Positions 50,105 to 60,564 of a stretch of DNA of 64,000 nucleotides are shown piece after piece. Made by a program: the position numbers and the translations under genes. Origin of the DNA: Mycolicibacterium iranicum (GTDB taxonomy: Bacteria; Actinomycetota; Actinomycetes; Mycobacteriales; Mycobacteriaceae); NCBI RefSeq assembly GCF_002101705.1, contig NZ_LQPC01000002.1, positions 124,001-188,000 of the forward strand. The letters are read 5' to 3'. Position 1 is the stretch's first letter; each line of letters begins with the position of its first letter. The notes beneath the pieces were generated by a model that was given only the letters and a program-made list of their open reading frames with translations, did no database searches and was not told the origin of the DNA.

Positions 50105-50527
50105 ATGCAGGGCCCTGCAGCGGTCGCCGTCGCGGCGACCTTCGTCTGGTTGGGGATGGTGCTCGCAATCTCCTTCCTGGAGGCGCCCCTGAAGTTCCGC
50201 GCCCCGGGTGTCACGCTGCAGATCGGACTCGGTATCGGGCGTCTGGTGTTTCGCGCACTCAACGGCTGCGAGGTCGTCCTTGCCGCGGCAGCGGTGGTCG
50301 CGACATGGAGCGCGGAGGTATCGACAGCCGGCAGGGCGGCGCTGATCGTCGCGGCCGCGGTGCTGATCGCGCAGATACTTCTCGTGCGGCCGGCGCTGAC
50401 TCGCCGATCGGACCAGGTGTTGGCGGGGTCGGGCGGTCCGCGGTCTCGGGCGCATTACGTCTACGTTGCGCTGGAGCTCGTGAAGGTTGTCGCACTCGTC
50501 TTTGGTGGTGTCCTGCTGTTGCTCTGA
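50105..50527 (+). CDS. Four-helix integral membrane protein
   Basis: 140 residues with four hydrophobic helices (about 5-25, 45-68, 75-95 and 115-138). A conserved-looking FLEAPLKFRAPGVTLQIGLGIGR follows the first helix, a pattern seen in small DUF4149-like membrane proteins; I do not know its function. Start is the ATG at 50105. Its stop is only seven bases upstream of the IdeR-like box in front of mbtK, so the two genes are probably under separate control. Confidence 0.6.
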   Translation: MQGPAAVAVAATFVWLGMVLAISFLEAPLKFRAPGVTLQIGLGIGRLVFRALNGCEVVLAAAAVVATWSAEVSTAGRAALIVAAAVLIAQILLVRPALTRRSDQVLAGSGGPRSRAHYVYVALELVKVVALVFGGVLLLL

Positions 50528-50533
50528 GCGGGC

Positions 50534-50552
50534 TAAGCCTAGCCTTACCTGG
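50534..50552 (+). promoter_or_regulatory. IdeR (iron) box upstream of mbtK
   Basis: TAAGCCTAGCCTTACCTGG; read on the other strand it matches 13 of 19 positions of the consensus TTAGGTTAGGCTAACCTAA. It lies about 20 bases before the mbtK start and would overlap the promoter. IdeR with iron represses mycobactin genes in mycobacteria. Confidence 0.7.
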
Positions 50553-50573
50553 CTCCGGTAGTCTGCCGTCACG

Positions 50574-51173
50574 ATGACTGACGTTCTGCCGATCTTGCCC
50601 CGGGAGCTCACCGACATCAGCGATGAGGTGCGCGCTGTGCCGGCCCCGCCGACCCCGCACCTGGCTGCGCCCTACCAGATTCGCCTCGTGGATCCCGATG
50701 CCGACGCGGCGATGATCTCCGAGTGGATGAACCGCCCGCATCTGGCCGAGGCGTGGGAGTACGACCGTCCCGTCGGGTGGTGGCACGGGTATCTGCGAGC
50801 GCAGCTGGCGGGCAACTATTCCCGGCCGCTGATCGGAACTTTCCAGGGTGAACCGCAGGGCTATGTCGAGGTGTATCGCGCCGCCAAAGATTCGATCGCC
50901 CCGCGCTACGACGCCGACCCGTACGACCTCGGGTTGCACGCCGCGATTGCCGATCTGAACATCGTCAACCGAGGATTCGGACCCCTGCTGCTACCGCGCT
51001 TGGCGGCCAGCCTGTTCACGCTCGAACCGCAGTGCCGTCGAATCATGTTCGATCCCGACCATCGCAACACCGGCGCCCGGCGCCTCTGCGAGTACGCCAA
51101 GTGCGATTTTCTCGGTGAGCATCAGATGTCGAATCGGCGGATGGCTCTCTACGCGATGAACCGGCCCGTCTGA
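50574..51173 (+). CDS. mbtK: Mycobactin lysine N-acyltransferase MbtK
   Basis: 199 residues, GNAT fold. MbtK transfers a fatty acyl group to the N6 of the mycobactin lysine. Recognisable segments: [20 protein letters not shown] with the His/Glu region, [40 protein letters not shown] and [17 protein letters not shown], as in siderophore acyltransferases (IucB/MbtK type). The 3' end is five bases from the convergent mbtN. An IdeR-like box precedes it, so expression is probably induced by iron starvation. Confidence 0.9.
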   Translation: MTDVLPILPRELTDISDEVRAVPAPPTPHLAAPYQIRLVDPDADAAMISEWMNRPHLAEAWEYDRPVGWWHGYLRAQLAGNYSRPLIGTFQGEPQGYVEVYRAAKDSIAPRYDADPYDLGLHAAIADLNIVNRGFGPLLLPRLAASLFTLEPQCRRIMFDPDHRNTGARRLCEYAKCDFLGEHQMSNRRMALYAMNRPV

Positions 51174-51177
51174 TGTG

Positions 51178-52329
51178 TCACGTGGCCGCGCCGATCATCT
51201 CGGCGTAGCCGTCGAAGTCCGGTTTCATCGCCGCAGCGACCAGTTCCCACAGCACCTCGTCGGTCCCGCCGCCGACGCGAGCCAGCTTCATGTCGCGCCA
51301 CCACCGGCCCAGCGGAGTCTCGTCGGTGAGATAGCCCGAGCCGCCGAAGAGGTGCATGCACTCGGAGAGCACTTCTTCCCCCAAGCGAGCAGCGGTGACC
51401 TTGACTGCTGCCGCCGAACGCAGGTCCAAACGGCCCTGTGCGGCAATGCCGTTGAGGCCGTGCCGAAGCAGATCGACGCGGGCCTGCAGGTCGGCGATCC
51501 GAAGGCGAAGTGCCTGATGCTCGAACAGCGTCGCCCCGAACTGGCGGCGCTGCACCATGCGGGCATGGGTCACACCCAACACGCGCTGACACGACGACGC
51601 GACCTGACCTGCGATGGACATGCGCTCGTGGGCGAGTCCCCATGAAATCGCTGCCAGTCCGGTGCCGGGCCGCGCCACCAGATGGTCGGCGGGCACCCAT
51701 GTGTCGATGTGGACCGCCGCGGTGTCCAGCGGGCCGGCGCCGACTTTGCGCCATGGCGTCTGCACGTCAACCTGTGTGGTCGGCACCGCGACCACCAGGA
51801 CGTTGCCGTGTCGGCTCGCCGGGTCGTGGTCGACGCCGCGGGCGACCACCAGGACATGGTCTGCGATCGGGGACAGTGAGACGAACTTCTTGATGCCACG
51901 GATCTCGAAACCGCCGCGGGCGGAACGAACTTCGGTCTCGACGATCTGCAGATCGGAACCGCCCGACTCTTCGGAGGCTGCGATGCACAGCACTGCCTGA
52001 CCGTCGATGGCCTGCTCGCAGATCGCTGTGAGGTGATCGGTCTTGCCGAACCGGCGCAGGACGGCGATCGCCGAGTCATGCAGGCTGACCCCCACGCCGA
52101 TCCCTGCGGAGCCGAGATGCCCCAACCGGAATGCCAGTTCGTTGAGCTTGGCGACGTCAGGGTGCTGCGTTCCCGCGGGGCCCCACTTGTTGCGGAAGAC
52201 TCCGCCTGCCCCGAGGTGCTCGATCAACTTGCGGGGAAAGTGTTCCGAGGATTCGGCCTCGGTAGTCCAGCCGACGACCGTGTCGTCGAACACCTCTGTC
52301 AACAGCTGTCGGTAGGCGTCGACGGTCAT
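51178..52329 (-). CDS. mbtN: Mycobactin acyl-CoA (acyl-ACP) dehydrogenase MbtN
   Basis: 383 residues, acyl-CoA dehydrogenase fold ([12 protein letters not shown] at the flavin site; [18 protein letters not shown] at the end). In mycobactin synthesis MbtN introduces the double bond of the acyl chain after loading on MbtL. The ATG at 52329 overlaps the mbtM stop (ATGA). The frame extends upstream but inside mbtM shadow sequence. Third gene of the mbtL-mbtM-mbtN operon, converging on mbtK. Confidence 0.88.
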   Translation of the reverse strand: MTVDAYRQLLTEVFDDTVVGWTTEAESSEHFPRKLIEHLGAGGVFRNKWGPAGTQHPDVAKLNELAFRLGHLGSAGIGVGVSLHDSAIAVLRRFGKTDHLTAICEQAIDGQAVLCIAASEESGGSDLQIVETEVRSARGGFEIRGIKKFVSLSPIADHVLVVARGVDHDPASRHGNVLVVAVPTTQVDVQTPWRKVGAGPLDTAAVHIDTWVPADHLVARPGTGLAAISWGLAHERMSIAGQVASSCQRVLGVTHARMVQRRQFGATLFEHQALRLRIADLQARVDLLRHGLNGIAAQGRLDLRSAAAVKVTAARLGEEVLSECMHLFGGSGYLTDETPLGRWWRDMKLARVGGGTDEVLWELVAAAMKPDFDGYAEMIGAAT

Positions 52330-53894
52330 ACCCGCGCGGCCTCCAGGTCTCGTTTGACGGCCAACCGCTTCAGCTTGCCCGAACTCGTCCGCGGCAACGA
52401 GCCGGGAGCCATGAAGACGACATCGGCGGGTACGACGCCGCACTGCGAGGCCACGCGTTGCACCACTTCACTTCTGGCGCCGGACTCGTCGGGACCACGG
52501 AACTCGGCGGCGATGACAAGACCCTGTCTGGCCGAGTCGCCGTCGGTGCTGAACGCGACGACCGCCCCGTCGCGCACGCCCCGCACCTCCGCGGCGACGC
52601 GCTCGACCTCGTTGGGGAAGATGTTGCGTCCCGCGATCGTGATGAGTTCCTTGACGCGTCCGCACACGACCAGACCGCGATCGGTGAGATACCCGAGATC
52701 TCCTGTGCGGAACCACTCCCCAGGGACGAGGGGCTCCTGTCCGAGGTACCCGTACATCATCGAGGTGCCGCGGATCTCGATCTCGCCGATGTCACCGTCT
52801 CCGTGATCTGACGGTGCGATCCGCACATCCATTCCGGGGATCGGGTGGCCCAGTACGGCGTGCCGACGCACGGTATCCGTTGTGGGGTCGGTGATCTCCT
52901 CCACCATGAGCCCGCTGCCCGGACCGGGGGAGGTGACCGCGCATGTCGATTCGGCCAGACCGTAGGACGGGGCGGCCGCCCGGGGATCCAACCCGAACCG
53001 GCTGAGCTCGCGCAGGAACAGTTCGAAGCCCTCGCAGTCGACCGGCTCGCCGCCATTGAGAGCGAAACGCAGGTGACTCAGATCGACATCGGGCACCCGG
53101 CGGGCGTACTTGCCGATCACTGAGTAGGCGAAATTCGGTGCAGCCGTGAGTGTTGCACGACTTTCCGATAACCATGACAACCACCGGAACGGCGAAGCCG
53201 CGAATGATGCGGTCGGCGCCAGCCACATCTCGGCTCCGGTCATGAAGCCGGTGAGCAGGAACGTCAGGCCCATGTCGTGGTAGAGCGGTAACCAGGTCAG
53301 CCCTCGGTCGTCGCCCTCGTCGGTGCCGGTGTGCTTGAGCAGTGCGGACACGTTGTTCTTGACGGCGTCAGGCGACAGCATCGCGGTTTTGGGTGTTCCG
53401 GTGGAGCCCGCGGTGCCCTGCAACACTGCGGGCGTGCCGGCTGGGGTGGCCGCGGGCTTGAGTGTGGTGGACCGGCGTGAATGTCCGACGGTGCTGACAT
53501 CGTGCACTTCCACGTTGAAACCGTTGTCGCGCAGGAGTTCCGGGTATTCACCGTGGGTGAAGATCTGGCGAACACCGATTCCGGCGAAGCGTTCGGCGGT
53601 CGCGTGGGCCCACTGTGCATTGTCGGCGCCACGGATGGGGCCGGGCAGGATCGACAGCGAGCGGCCTGCCAGCCAGACGCCCTGGATGGCTGCGACGAAC
53701 TCGGCGGTGGGTTCGCCGACGAGGCCCACGGCGCCGTCGGGTCCGTCGAGGATGCGCTCGGCGACGTTCTCGGCGCGCGTGTGCAACTCCTGCCAGGAAT
53801 GTCGATGCCACTGGCCACTGGCGCGGTCGAGCAGCACAAGGTCGCGCGGGGATGTCGTCATCGCCCCCGACACCGCGGTTGCGAGAACACTCAC
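52326..53894 (-). CDS. mbtM: Mycobactin fatty acyl-AMP ligase MbtM
   Basis: 522 residues, adenylating enzyme of the FAAL type. The ATP loop reads [17 protein letters not shown], with [16 protein letters not shown] and [21 protein letters not shown] further on, and a terminal [19 protein letters not shown]. It activates a fatty acid as acyl-AMP and loads it onto MbtL. It overlaps mbtL by four bases upstream and mbtN by four bases downstream, so translation is coupled along the operon. Confidence 0.9.
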   Translation of the reverse strand: MSVLATAVSGAMTTSPRDLVLLDRASGQWHRHSWQELHTRAENVAERILDGPDGAVGLVGEPTAEFVAAIQGVWLAGRSLSILPGPIRGADNAQWAHATAERFAGIGVRQIFTHGEYPELLRDNGFNVEVHDVSTVGHSRRSTTLKPAATPAGTPAVLQGTAGSTGTPKTAMLSPDAVKNNVSALLKHTGTDEGDDRGLTWLPLYHDMGLTFLLTGFMTGAEMWLAPTASFAASPFRWLSWLSESRATLTAAPNFAYSVIGKYARRVPDVDLSHLRFALNGGEPVDCEGFELFLRELSRFGLDPRAAAPSYGLAESTCAVTSPGPGSGLMVEEITDPTTDTVRRHAVLGHPIPGMDVRIAPSDHGDGDIGEIEIRGTSMMYGYLGQEPLVPGEWFRTGDLGYLTDRGLVVCGRVKELITIAGRNIFPNEVERVAAEVRGVRDGAVVAFSTDGDSARQGLVIAAEFRGPDESGARSEVVQRVASQCGVVPADVVFMAPGSLPRTSSGKLKRLAVKRDLEAARV

Positions 53895-54145
53895 TGGCCT
53901 GCCGGCACCTTGGCCAGAATCGCCGACTCGAGGTCGCCGACGGTGTCGCAGGTGAGCAGATCCTCCTCGGTGAGCGCAACACCGAGCTTGTCCTCGATCG
54001 CCACCATCCCTACCGCGAAGGCGACCGAATCGAGTCCGACGTCGTCGATGAGTCGGGAGTCGCGAGTCACCCGGTTGATGTCGACGTTGAGGTCGTCACG
54101 CAGGATCTCCGTGAGGGCGGCGCCGACTGTGCTCGGTGTGGTCAT
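53891..54145 (-). CDS. mbtL: Mycobactin acyl carrier protein MbtL
   Basis: 84 residues. Phosphopantetheine site [11 protein letters not shown], with the Ser as attachment residue; the helix pattern is that of an acyl carrier protein. It carries the fatty chain from MbtM to MbtN and MbtK. The ATG at 54145 is the first gene of the operon; an IdeR-like box lies 25 bases upstream. Confidence 0.88.
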   Translation of the reverse strand: MTTPSTVGAALTEILRDDLNVDINRVTRDSRLIDDVGLDSVAFAVGMVAIEDKLGVALTEEDLLTCDTVGDLESAILAKVPAGQ

Positions 54146-54169
54146 GGCGGCAGAGGTTACTCGGTCAAA

Positions 54170-54188
54170 TAAAGATAGGCTACCCTCA
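54170..54188 (-). promoter_or_regulatory. IdeR (iron) box upstream of mbtL
   Basis: TAAAGATAGGCTACCCTCA (plus-strand reading) matches 14 of 19 positions of TTAGGTTAGGCTAACCTAA, including the core TAGGCTA. It lies between the mbtL start and the stop codon of the preceding DUF190 gene, which it overlaps by three bases, so the iron-regulated promoter begins at the very end of that gene. Confidence 0.72.
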
Positions 54189-55277
54189 CAAATTGCCGGC
54201 GGATCCAGGTCCGCCGAGCTCGAGTGAACCGCGGTTCCGGCCGGCGTGGGTTTCCAGCATTCCCGCCAGCGCGCTGATGGTCACGATTCCCTCGTGCTCG
54301 GTGAGCTCGTCGACGATCGGATAGGACGCGGCGATGCCCGGCGCCGTGTCGAGCAGCACCGTCGTCACCGGAACTCGTCGCGCCAACTGCAGGAAACGAT
54401 CGCCATGGGGACGCTCATCACCGCGGAAACCCCAGATCCCGCGCAGCACCGTCGCGCCACTGGCGTGTGGGGACTCCATGAGTCGTCGGATCAATTCACG
54501 GTGAATCGGGCGTCCGTCGTGCAGGGAGGACTCCGAGGTGGACACGACCATTTTGTGGAACTCGCCGTCCGACGTCGGGGCGGCCAGACGCTGACCGCTG
54601 TTCTTGCACACCACAATCGGCTCCAGCGTGAACCAGGCGTCAGGGATCAGCGCGCGGATCTCCTCAACCGCCGCGTCGGCCTGGATGCCGGTGCCGATAC
54701 CGATGAGCGACAACGGCACATCGCTGTTACGGCTGAAGAACTTTGCGCGGTGACGCCCGCCCGCCACGGTGCCGTCCACCCCCAGGTAGACGTCGGCGCC
54801 AACGAACCCGAGCCGTTGCAGCACTGTGCACACCGCCACGTAGGCGGGCTCGCCCGCGATCCGGTGGCGTCGTCCCACATGCAGCGACATCCGAACCGAG
54901 TCGTATGCGGTGGTGTGCGGCTGATACCCACGTTCCAGGGTGATCACGCCGCGACCGGTGAGCGCGCGCACCTCCTCGACCAACGCGACGATCGTCTGCG
55001 TGGTGTCGATCGCCGAGATCGTCACCGGCGCATCTTCGGACAGGCTCAACGATCGGTCGCTGCGCGCGACGTTGGTGGGGCCGAAACTGGCGATTCCCCG
55101 CAGCATGATGCTCGTGGCGACACCGCGGCGCTCGAAAAGATCGAGCATCGCATCGGCCAAGAATCGCTCTCCGCTGCGCTCCCGCTCGGCGAAGTAGACC
55201 GTCAGCGTGAGAGTGCCGCTCACTCCGGCCGAATCGTTCGCCCCGCTCACTCCGGCCGAATCGTTCGCCCCGCTCAT
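54186..55277 (-). CDS. Triple-repeat DUF190 (PII-like) protein
   Basis: 363 residues containing three PII-like DUF190 units in tandem: unit 1 about 22-125 (LTLTVYFAERERSGERFLAD), unit 2 about 130-240 (VRMSLHVGRRHRIAGEPAYV), unit 3 about 255-350 (FHKMVVSTSESSLHDGRPIH). Each ends in the same strand pattern (VTISAIDT, LSLIGIGT, VTTVLLDT). A single DUF190 unit is about 105 residues and PII-fold proteins usually assemble as trimers, so one chain could supply a whole pseudo-trimer. The N-terminus carries a duplicated SGANDSAGV. The ATG at 55277 overlaps the stop of the upstream crcB gene (ATGA). Association of DUF190 with crcB is known; the role may be sensing or gating. Confidence 0.85.
   Translation of the reverse strand: MSGANDSAGVSGANDSAGVSGTLTLTVYFAERERSGERFLADAMLDLFERRGVATSIMLRGIASFGPTNVARSDRSLSLSEDAPVTISAIDTTQTIVALVEEVRALTGRGVITLERGYQPHTTAYDSVRMSLHVGRRHRIAGEPAYVAVCTVLQRLGFVGADVYLGVDGTVAGGRHRAKFFSRNSDVPLSLIGIGTGIQADAAVEEIRALIPDAWFTLEPIVVCKNSGQRLAAPTSDGEFHKMVVSTSESSLHDGRPIHRELIRRLMESPHASGATVLRGIWGFRGDERPHGDRFLQLARRVPVTTVLLDTAPGIAASYPIVDELTEHEGIVTISALAGMLETHAGRNRGSLELGGPGSAGNL
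55216..55277. repeat. 27-bp tandem duplication at the DUF190 gene start
   Basis: Two exact 27-bp copies (55216-55242, 55243-55269) and a partial third encode the repeated SGANDSAGV peptide at the N-terminus. The exactness, down to synonymous positions, suggests a recent duplication. The reading frame is kept because the unit is a multiple of three. Confidence 0.85.
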
Positions 55278-55642
55278 AGCAGCGCTCCCAGGGTCTGGCC
55301 CGCGAGTGCCGCCGGGATGCCGAGCGCGACGCTGACCACGATGTTGGCGACCGCGGGCCCGATCTGGCGCTCCTCGGCGAGGCGGTGGGTCTCCAGCATC
55401 CAGGTGGAGAACGTCGTGTACGACCCGACGAACCCGGTGCCTGCCATCAGGGCGAGGTGCGCCGGAAGCGCCATCCCGGCGAAGAATCCGAGGATCATTG
55501 CTCCGCTGATGTTCACCACCAGGGTGCCGTACGGGAACCCCTTCGGCGCATGCCGAGACACCGCCTTGTCGACAGTCAGCCGGACGACGGCGCCGAGGCC
55601 GCCGAGGACGGCGACACCCGCCCACACCAGAACGTCCGTCAT
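55274..55642 (-). CDS. crcB: CrcB/Fluc fluoride channel subunit (second)
   Basis: 122 residues, four helices. Family motifs: GGLGAVVRL near the N-terminus, [20 protein letters not shown] (the Asn of the pore) and [15 protein letters not shown] with the phenylalanine-box and TTFST. Fluc channels are dual-topology dimers that export fluoride. This gene overlaps the first crcB by four bases and the DUF190 gene by four bases. Two unequal genes suggest an antiparallel heterodimer. Confidence 0.9.
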   Translation of the reverse strand: MTDVLVWAGVAVLGGLGAVVRLTVDKAVSRHAPKGFPYGTLVVNISGAMILGFFAGMALPAHLALMAGTGFVGSYTTFSTWMLETHRLAEERQIGPAVANIVVSVALGIPAALAGQTLGALL

Positions 55643-56034
55643 CGCCACGCCCTGGCCCGGCGCACCAGCATGGTTCCCAGATAGACCGCCACCAGTCCCG
55701 CCGCGATGCTGACCGCGACATAGCCGGCGGCCAGGCCGTAATGCCCGTGCTCGACCATCTTGATGGTCTCGACCTGCATCGTCGAGAACGTGGTCAGGCC
55801 ACCGCACAGTCCGGTGCCCAGAAACGGCCGGCGGTAACTCGACACCGGCAGGCGTTCCAGCAGGCGGGTGACAAAGACGCCGAGCAGGAACGCGCCGATG
55901 ATGTTCACCGTGAACGTGGGCCAGGGCCACCGACCGGGATCGGGGGCGGCCAATTCCTCGAAGCCTGCGCGGGCGAGGGTGCCGAGGGCGCCGCCGGCGA
56001 ATACCGCAGCCAGTTCCCGCCGGTCGAGGGCCAT
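55639..56034 (-). CDS. crcB: CrcB/Fluc fluoride channel subunit (first)
   Basis: 131 residues, four helices, with [38 protein letters not shown] and [15 protein letters not shown]. The Asn in VNIIG and the TTFST motif match fluoride channels. ATG 56034 is preferred over a longer start because it begins with [11 protein letters not shown]. First gene of the fluoride operon; divergent from pgm by 59 bases, too short for a full fluoride riboswitch on this strand, and I see none. Confidence 0.9.
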   Translation of the reverse strand: MALDRRELAAVFAGGALGTLARAGFEELAAPDPGRWPWPTFTVNIIGAFLLGVFVTRLLERLPVSSYRRPFLGTGLCGGLTTFSTMQVETIKMVEHGHYGLAAGYVAVSIAAGLVAVYLGTMLVRRARAWR

Positions 56035-56093
56035 GGGCGCAAGTATGCCGACCCAGACGGTGGCGGTCTCGGAGACGGAGGACAATCGTCGTC

Positions 56094-57724
<1,631 letters not shown>

Positions 57725-57728
<4 letters not shown>

Positions 57729-59020
57729 GTTCGCACACGGAGGGCGACTGTCCCTGCGCCGAAGCGAGCAGCAATTCACCCGCCGCGGTCAAGCGTCGGT
57801 TGCCGCGCGAAGTGTGGGTGCTGGTCGCCGCGAATGTCGTCGTCGCGCTGGGCTATGGGGTTGTCGCGCCGGTACTGCCGCAGTACGCGCGCCATTTCGG
57901 TGTCAGCATCAGCGCCGCGACGTTCATCATCACCGCCTTCGCTGTGATGCGGTTGGTCGGAGCGCCACCGGCGGGATTTCTGGTGCAGAGGCTGGGGGAG
58001 CGGCACGTCTACATCAGCGGCCTCATCATCGTCGCATTGTCGACCGCTGCCTGCGCCTTCGCCGAAACCTATTGGCAGCTACTTCTTTTCCGCACCCTCG
58101 GAGGGGTCGGGTCGGCGATGTTCACAGTGTCGTCTCTCGGGTTGATGATCCGTATTTCGCCGCCGGACGCACGCGGACGCGTCGCCGGACTGTTCTCGTC
58201 GGGATTCATGTTCGGTTCGGTGGGCGGCCCCATACTCGGGAGTCTCACTGCCGGTTTCGGTCTGGCGGCACCGTTTTTGATCTACGGCGCCGCGTTGTTG
58301 GTAGCTGCCACAGTCGTTTTCGTCAGCCTGCGGAACTCCGAGGTGGTGGCGGCCTCGGACGAAGACACCGCAGCGCCGGTGCCGTTCCGTACCGTCTTCC
58401 GGCATCGTGCCTACAAGGCGGCACTGTTCTCCAACTTCGCGACGGGGTGGGCGTCGTTCGGACTGCGCATCGCGCTGGTGCCGTTGTTCGTCGTGGAGGT
58501 GCTGGGCCGAGGACCGGGCGCGGCCGGTCTGGCGCTGACCGCGTTCGCGGTGGGCAACATCTCGGTGGTGATCCCGAGCGGCTATCTGTCGGACCGCTTC
58601 GGGCGGCGCAAGCTGGTGATCCTGGGGCTTGCGCTGGCGGCGGTGTCGACGGCACTGGTGGGGTTCACCACATCGCTTCCGGTGTTCCTCGTCGCGGCGT
58701 ACGTGGCGGGGGCGGCGACCGGTATCTTCGTGTCGCCGCAGCAGGCGGCGGTGGCCGACGTGGTCGGGAACAAGTCGCGTGGCGGGACCGCGGTAGCGAC
58801 ATTCCAGATGATGGCGGACTTCGGCTCGATCGGGGGATCGCTGCTGGTCGGACTGATCGCGCAATACACGTCGTTCGGGTGGGCGTTCCTGGTCAGCGGC
58901 ATCATTCTCGGCATCGCGGCGGTGGGATGGGTATTCGCTCCTGAAACTCGGCCGAGGCCCTCGGCCGAGCACACCCAGTCGCGGCCGTTGGGGCCGGAGG
59001 CCGGCGGAGAAGTGCCGTGA
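57725..59020 (+). CDS. MFS efflux transporter
   Basis: 431 residues, twelve helices. After an N-terminal 30-residue cytosolic part comes [19 protein letters not shown], the conserved loop between helices 2 and 3 is [12 protein letters not shown], and [16 protein letters not shown] is the corresponding loop in the second half. MFS drug:proton antiporter type. TTG 57725 overlaps the pgm stop (TTGA); without it there is no other start near the first helix. Substrate unknown. Confidence 0.82.
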
Positions 59021-59073
59021 CCAGCGATTTTGAAGGCATCCCCCTCGTGGTGTAGCTTCGATGAGCACAACAA

Positions 59074-59146
59074 GGGGCTATGGCGCAGTTGGTAGCGCAC
59101 CACACTGGCAGTGTGGGGGTCAGGGGTTCGAATCCCCTTAGCTCCA
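59074..59146 (+). tRNA. tRNA-Ala(GGC)
   Basis: 73 nt. Acceptor GGGGCTA pairs with TAGCTCC (one G-U), D arm GCGC..GCGC, anticodon stem CCACA/TGTGG around CTGGCAG with anticodon GGC, T arm AGGGGTTCGAATCCCCT, discriminator A. CCA is not fully encoded. The 3' half is the probable integration site of the element that follows. Confidence 0.96.
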
Positions 59147-59322
59147 CCCATTTTGAACAGGCAGTTTGCGTTGATCTGCGAATGACGATTATGTCCAACC
59201 GTCGACGTGACGACAGTTTTGACGACAATCCTCGTTCGAACGACGACGCCACACTCGAACACTCGAAGATGACGACACCGCGCGGGTCCAGTGCGGCCGC
59301 ATGCCGGCGGTGGCATGGGCTC

Positions 59323-59763
59323 CTAGAGCGGCAGCCTGACGATTCGTTTTGTCTGAACTGAGTAGATGTAGGGGCCGGGTGTCTTCGCCGCAGCGGCTAT
59401 CGCGGGCAGGTTCGAGATGTAGCGTGCCGCGAGATCGGCGGCAGTGATATCCGCACGGGGCACGCAGAACATCCGCGCGTCGGTCGCGACGACAGCCATT
59501 CTCTCGGCTTCGTTGCGCCGAATCTCGGCGTCCTTGTGGAAGCCGATCCATCCACGCTCAGCCGTGAGCGTTATCCACTCCACGTCGGCAACACGCTGTG
59601 CGTCTGCTTCGCCGTAGTGCTCCCGCATCGTCGTGAGTGCGAAGCCGGCTTCTCGGAGCAGTCCGGGGACTTGGAGCGCACCCAAACTGCGGTCCACGAA
59701 GACGTGCGGGAGCCCTGCGAGTAGTTCGGCTGGGTCAGGCCGCGATGGCGTCGAGTGCGTCAC
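59323..59763 (-). CDS. VapC45-like PIN-domain toxin
   Basis: 146 residues. Acidic residues expected of a PIN-like ribonuclease are visible: Asp in PHVFVDRSLGALQVPGLL, Asp/Glu in YGEADAQRVADVEWITL and in GFHKDAEIRRNEAERMAVV. The chain matches VapC45 of M. tuberculosis (Rv2019) in type and length, as I remember. Start is GTG 59763 (VTHSTPSRPDP), overlapping the upstream antitoxin by 29 bases, a usual toxin-antitoxin arrangement. It would cleave RNA when the antitoxin is lost. Confidence 0.7.
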   Translation of the reverse strand: MTHSTPSRPDPAELLAGLPHVFVDRSLGALQVPGLLREAGFALTTMREHYGEADAQRVADVEWITLTAERGWIGFHKDAEIRRNEAERMAVVATDARMFCVPRADITAADLAARYISNLPAIAAAAKTPGPYIYSVQTKRIVRLPL

Positions 59764-60454
59764 GCAGGTCGTCCACAGAAACGCCGTAGTCGGCCGCAAC
59801 AGCCTCGAACGTCTCGCCGGCGCGCAGCGGTCCCAGCGCGTCCGCGACCCGGGCCCCGCTGCCGTCAAACACCGGTTGGCCGTACCCCCGATAGGGGTCC
59901 AGGACTACGTTGGCATCCCCGAACTGAGGCAGGCGAATTGTGCGGGCGAATTTGTCGTCGTCGAAGCTGATCTGCTGCAGGTAGTGCTGCACTATGTCTT
60001 TGAAGACATACTGTCCAGACCGCGGAACGATCAGGCGCTTGACCACTTGGTCGTCGGGACTACCTTTGCCAGACTTCTGGGCGAAGTCCCAGAGTACTTC
60101 CGCGCCATCTGTATAAAGGTCGCGCGACGCCAGCGCATGTGCGCCGACATTCTGCACGAGCCAGTCGATGGACGGGCGGATGCGCTGCATGGGTACGCCT
60201 GCGCGACGGAACGCGTTCAAGACATAGGCCTCCGCGATGCCCACAAAGGGCAGCGTAGCGGAGCCGCGCTCGTGCTGCGTTAGGGCGGTGATGATGGGCT
60301 CGGCCTTCACCACGGCCCTGCCACTAGGCCGTCGCTCGTAACCGTTGGCCCATGTCTCGAGTGTGGAACGAGGCACAACAAGGTGCTTGGCAGCATCAGT
60401 CAACGTGTAGAGGGGGACCTCAAAGCGTAGGTCGTTGAGTTTCTCGTTAGTCAC
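59735..60454 (-). CDS. VapB45-like antitoxin with C-terminal DUF433
   Basis: 239 residues, the length of M. tuberculosis VapB45 (Rv2018) as I recall it. The N-terminal part has a helix-turn-helix-like segment (YTLTDAAKHLVVPRSTLETW) and the C-terminus a DUF433-type helical domain (FEAVAADYGVSVDDLRDALD). GTG 60454 has a strong AGGAGGTGG. Antitoxin precedes toxin, with the toxin start inside its 3' end. Likely autoregulated. Confidence 0.72.
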   Translation of the reverse strand: MTNEKLNDLRFEVPLYTLTDAAKHLVVPRSTLETWANGYERRPSGRAVVKAEPIITALTQHERGSATLPFVGIAEAYVLNAFRRAGVPMQRIRPSIDWLVQNVGAHALASRDLYTDGAEVLWDFAQKSGKGSPDDQVVKRLIVPRSGQYVFKDIVQHYLQQISFDDDKFARTIRLPQFGDANVVLDPYRGYGQPVFDGSGARVADALGPLRAGETFEAVAADYGVSVDDLRDALDAIAA

Positions 60455-60564
60455 CGAAGCGCCACCTCCTCCAGCTTCTCGCCATGATCCTCTCAAGACG
60501 GTACGACATCGCGGCCGCCACGCGCTTAGCACTCACGTCGATTCCGAAGCACAAGAGGGTTTCG

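Noticed and set aside
56035..56093. Fluoride riboswitch ahead of crcB
   Set aside because: Only 59 bases separate crcB and pgm, and I see neither the pseudoknot elements nor the conserved crcB-motif sequence.
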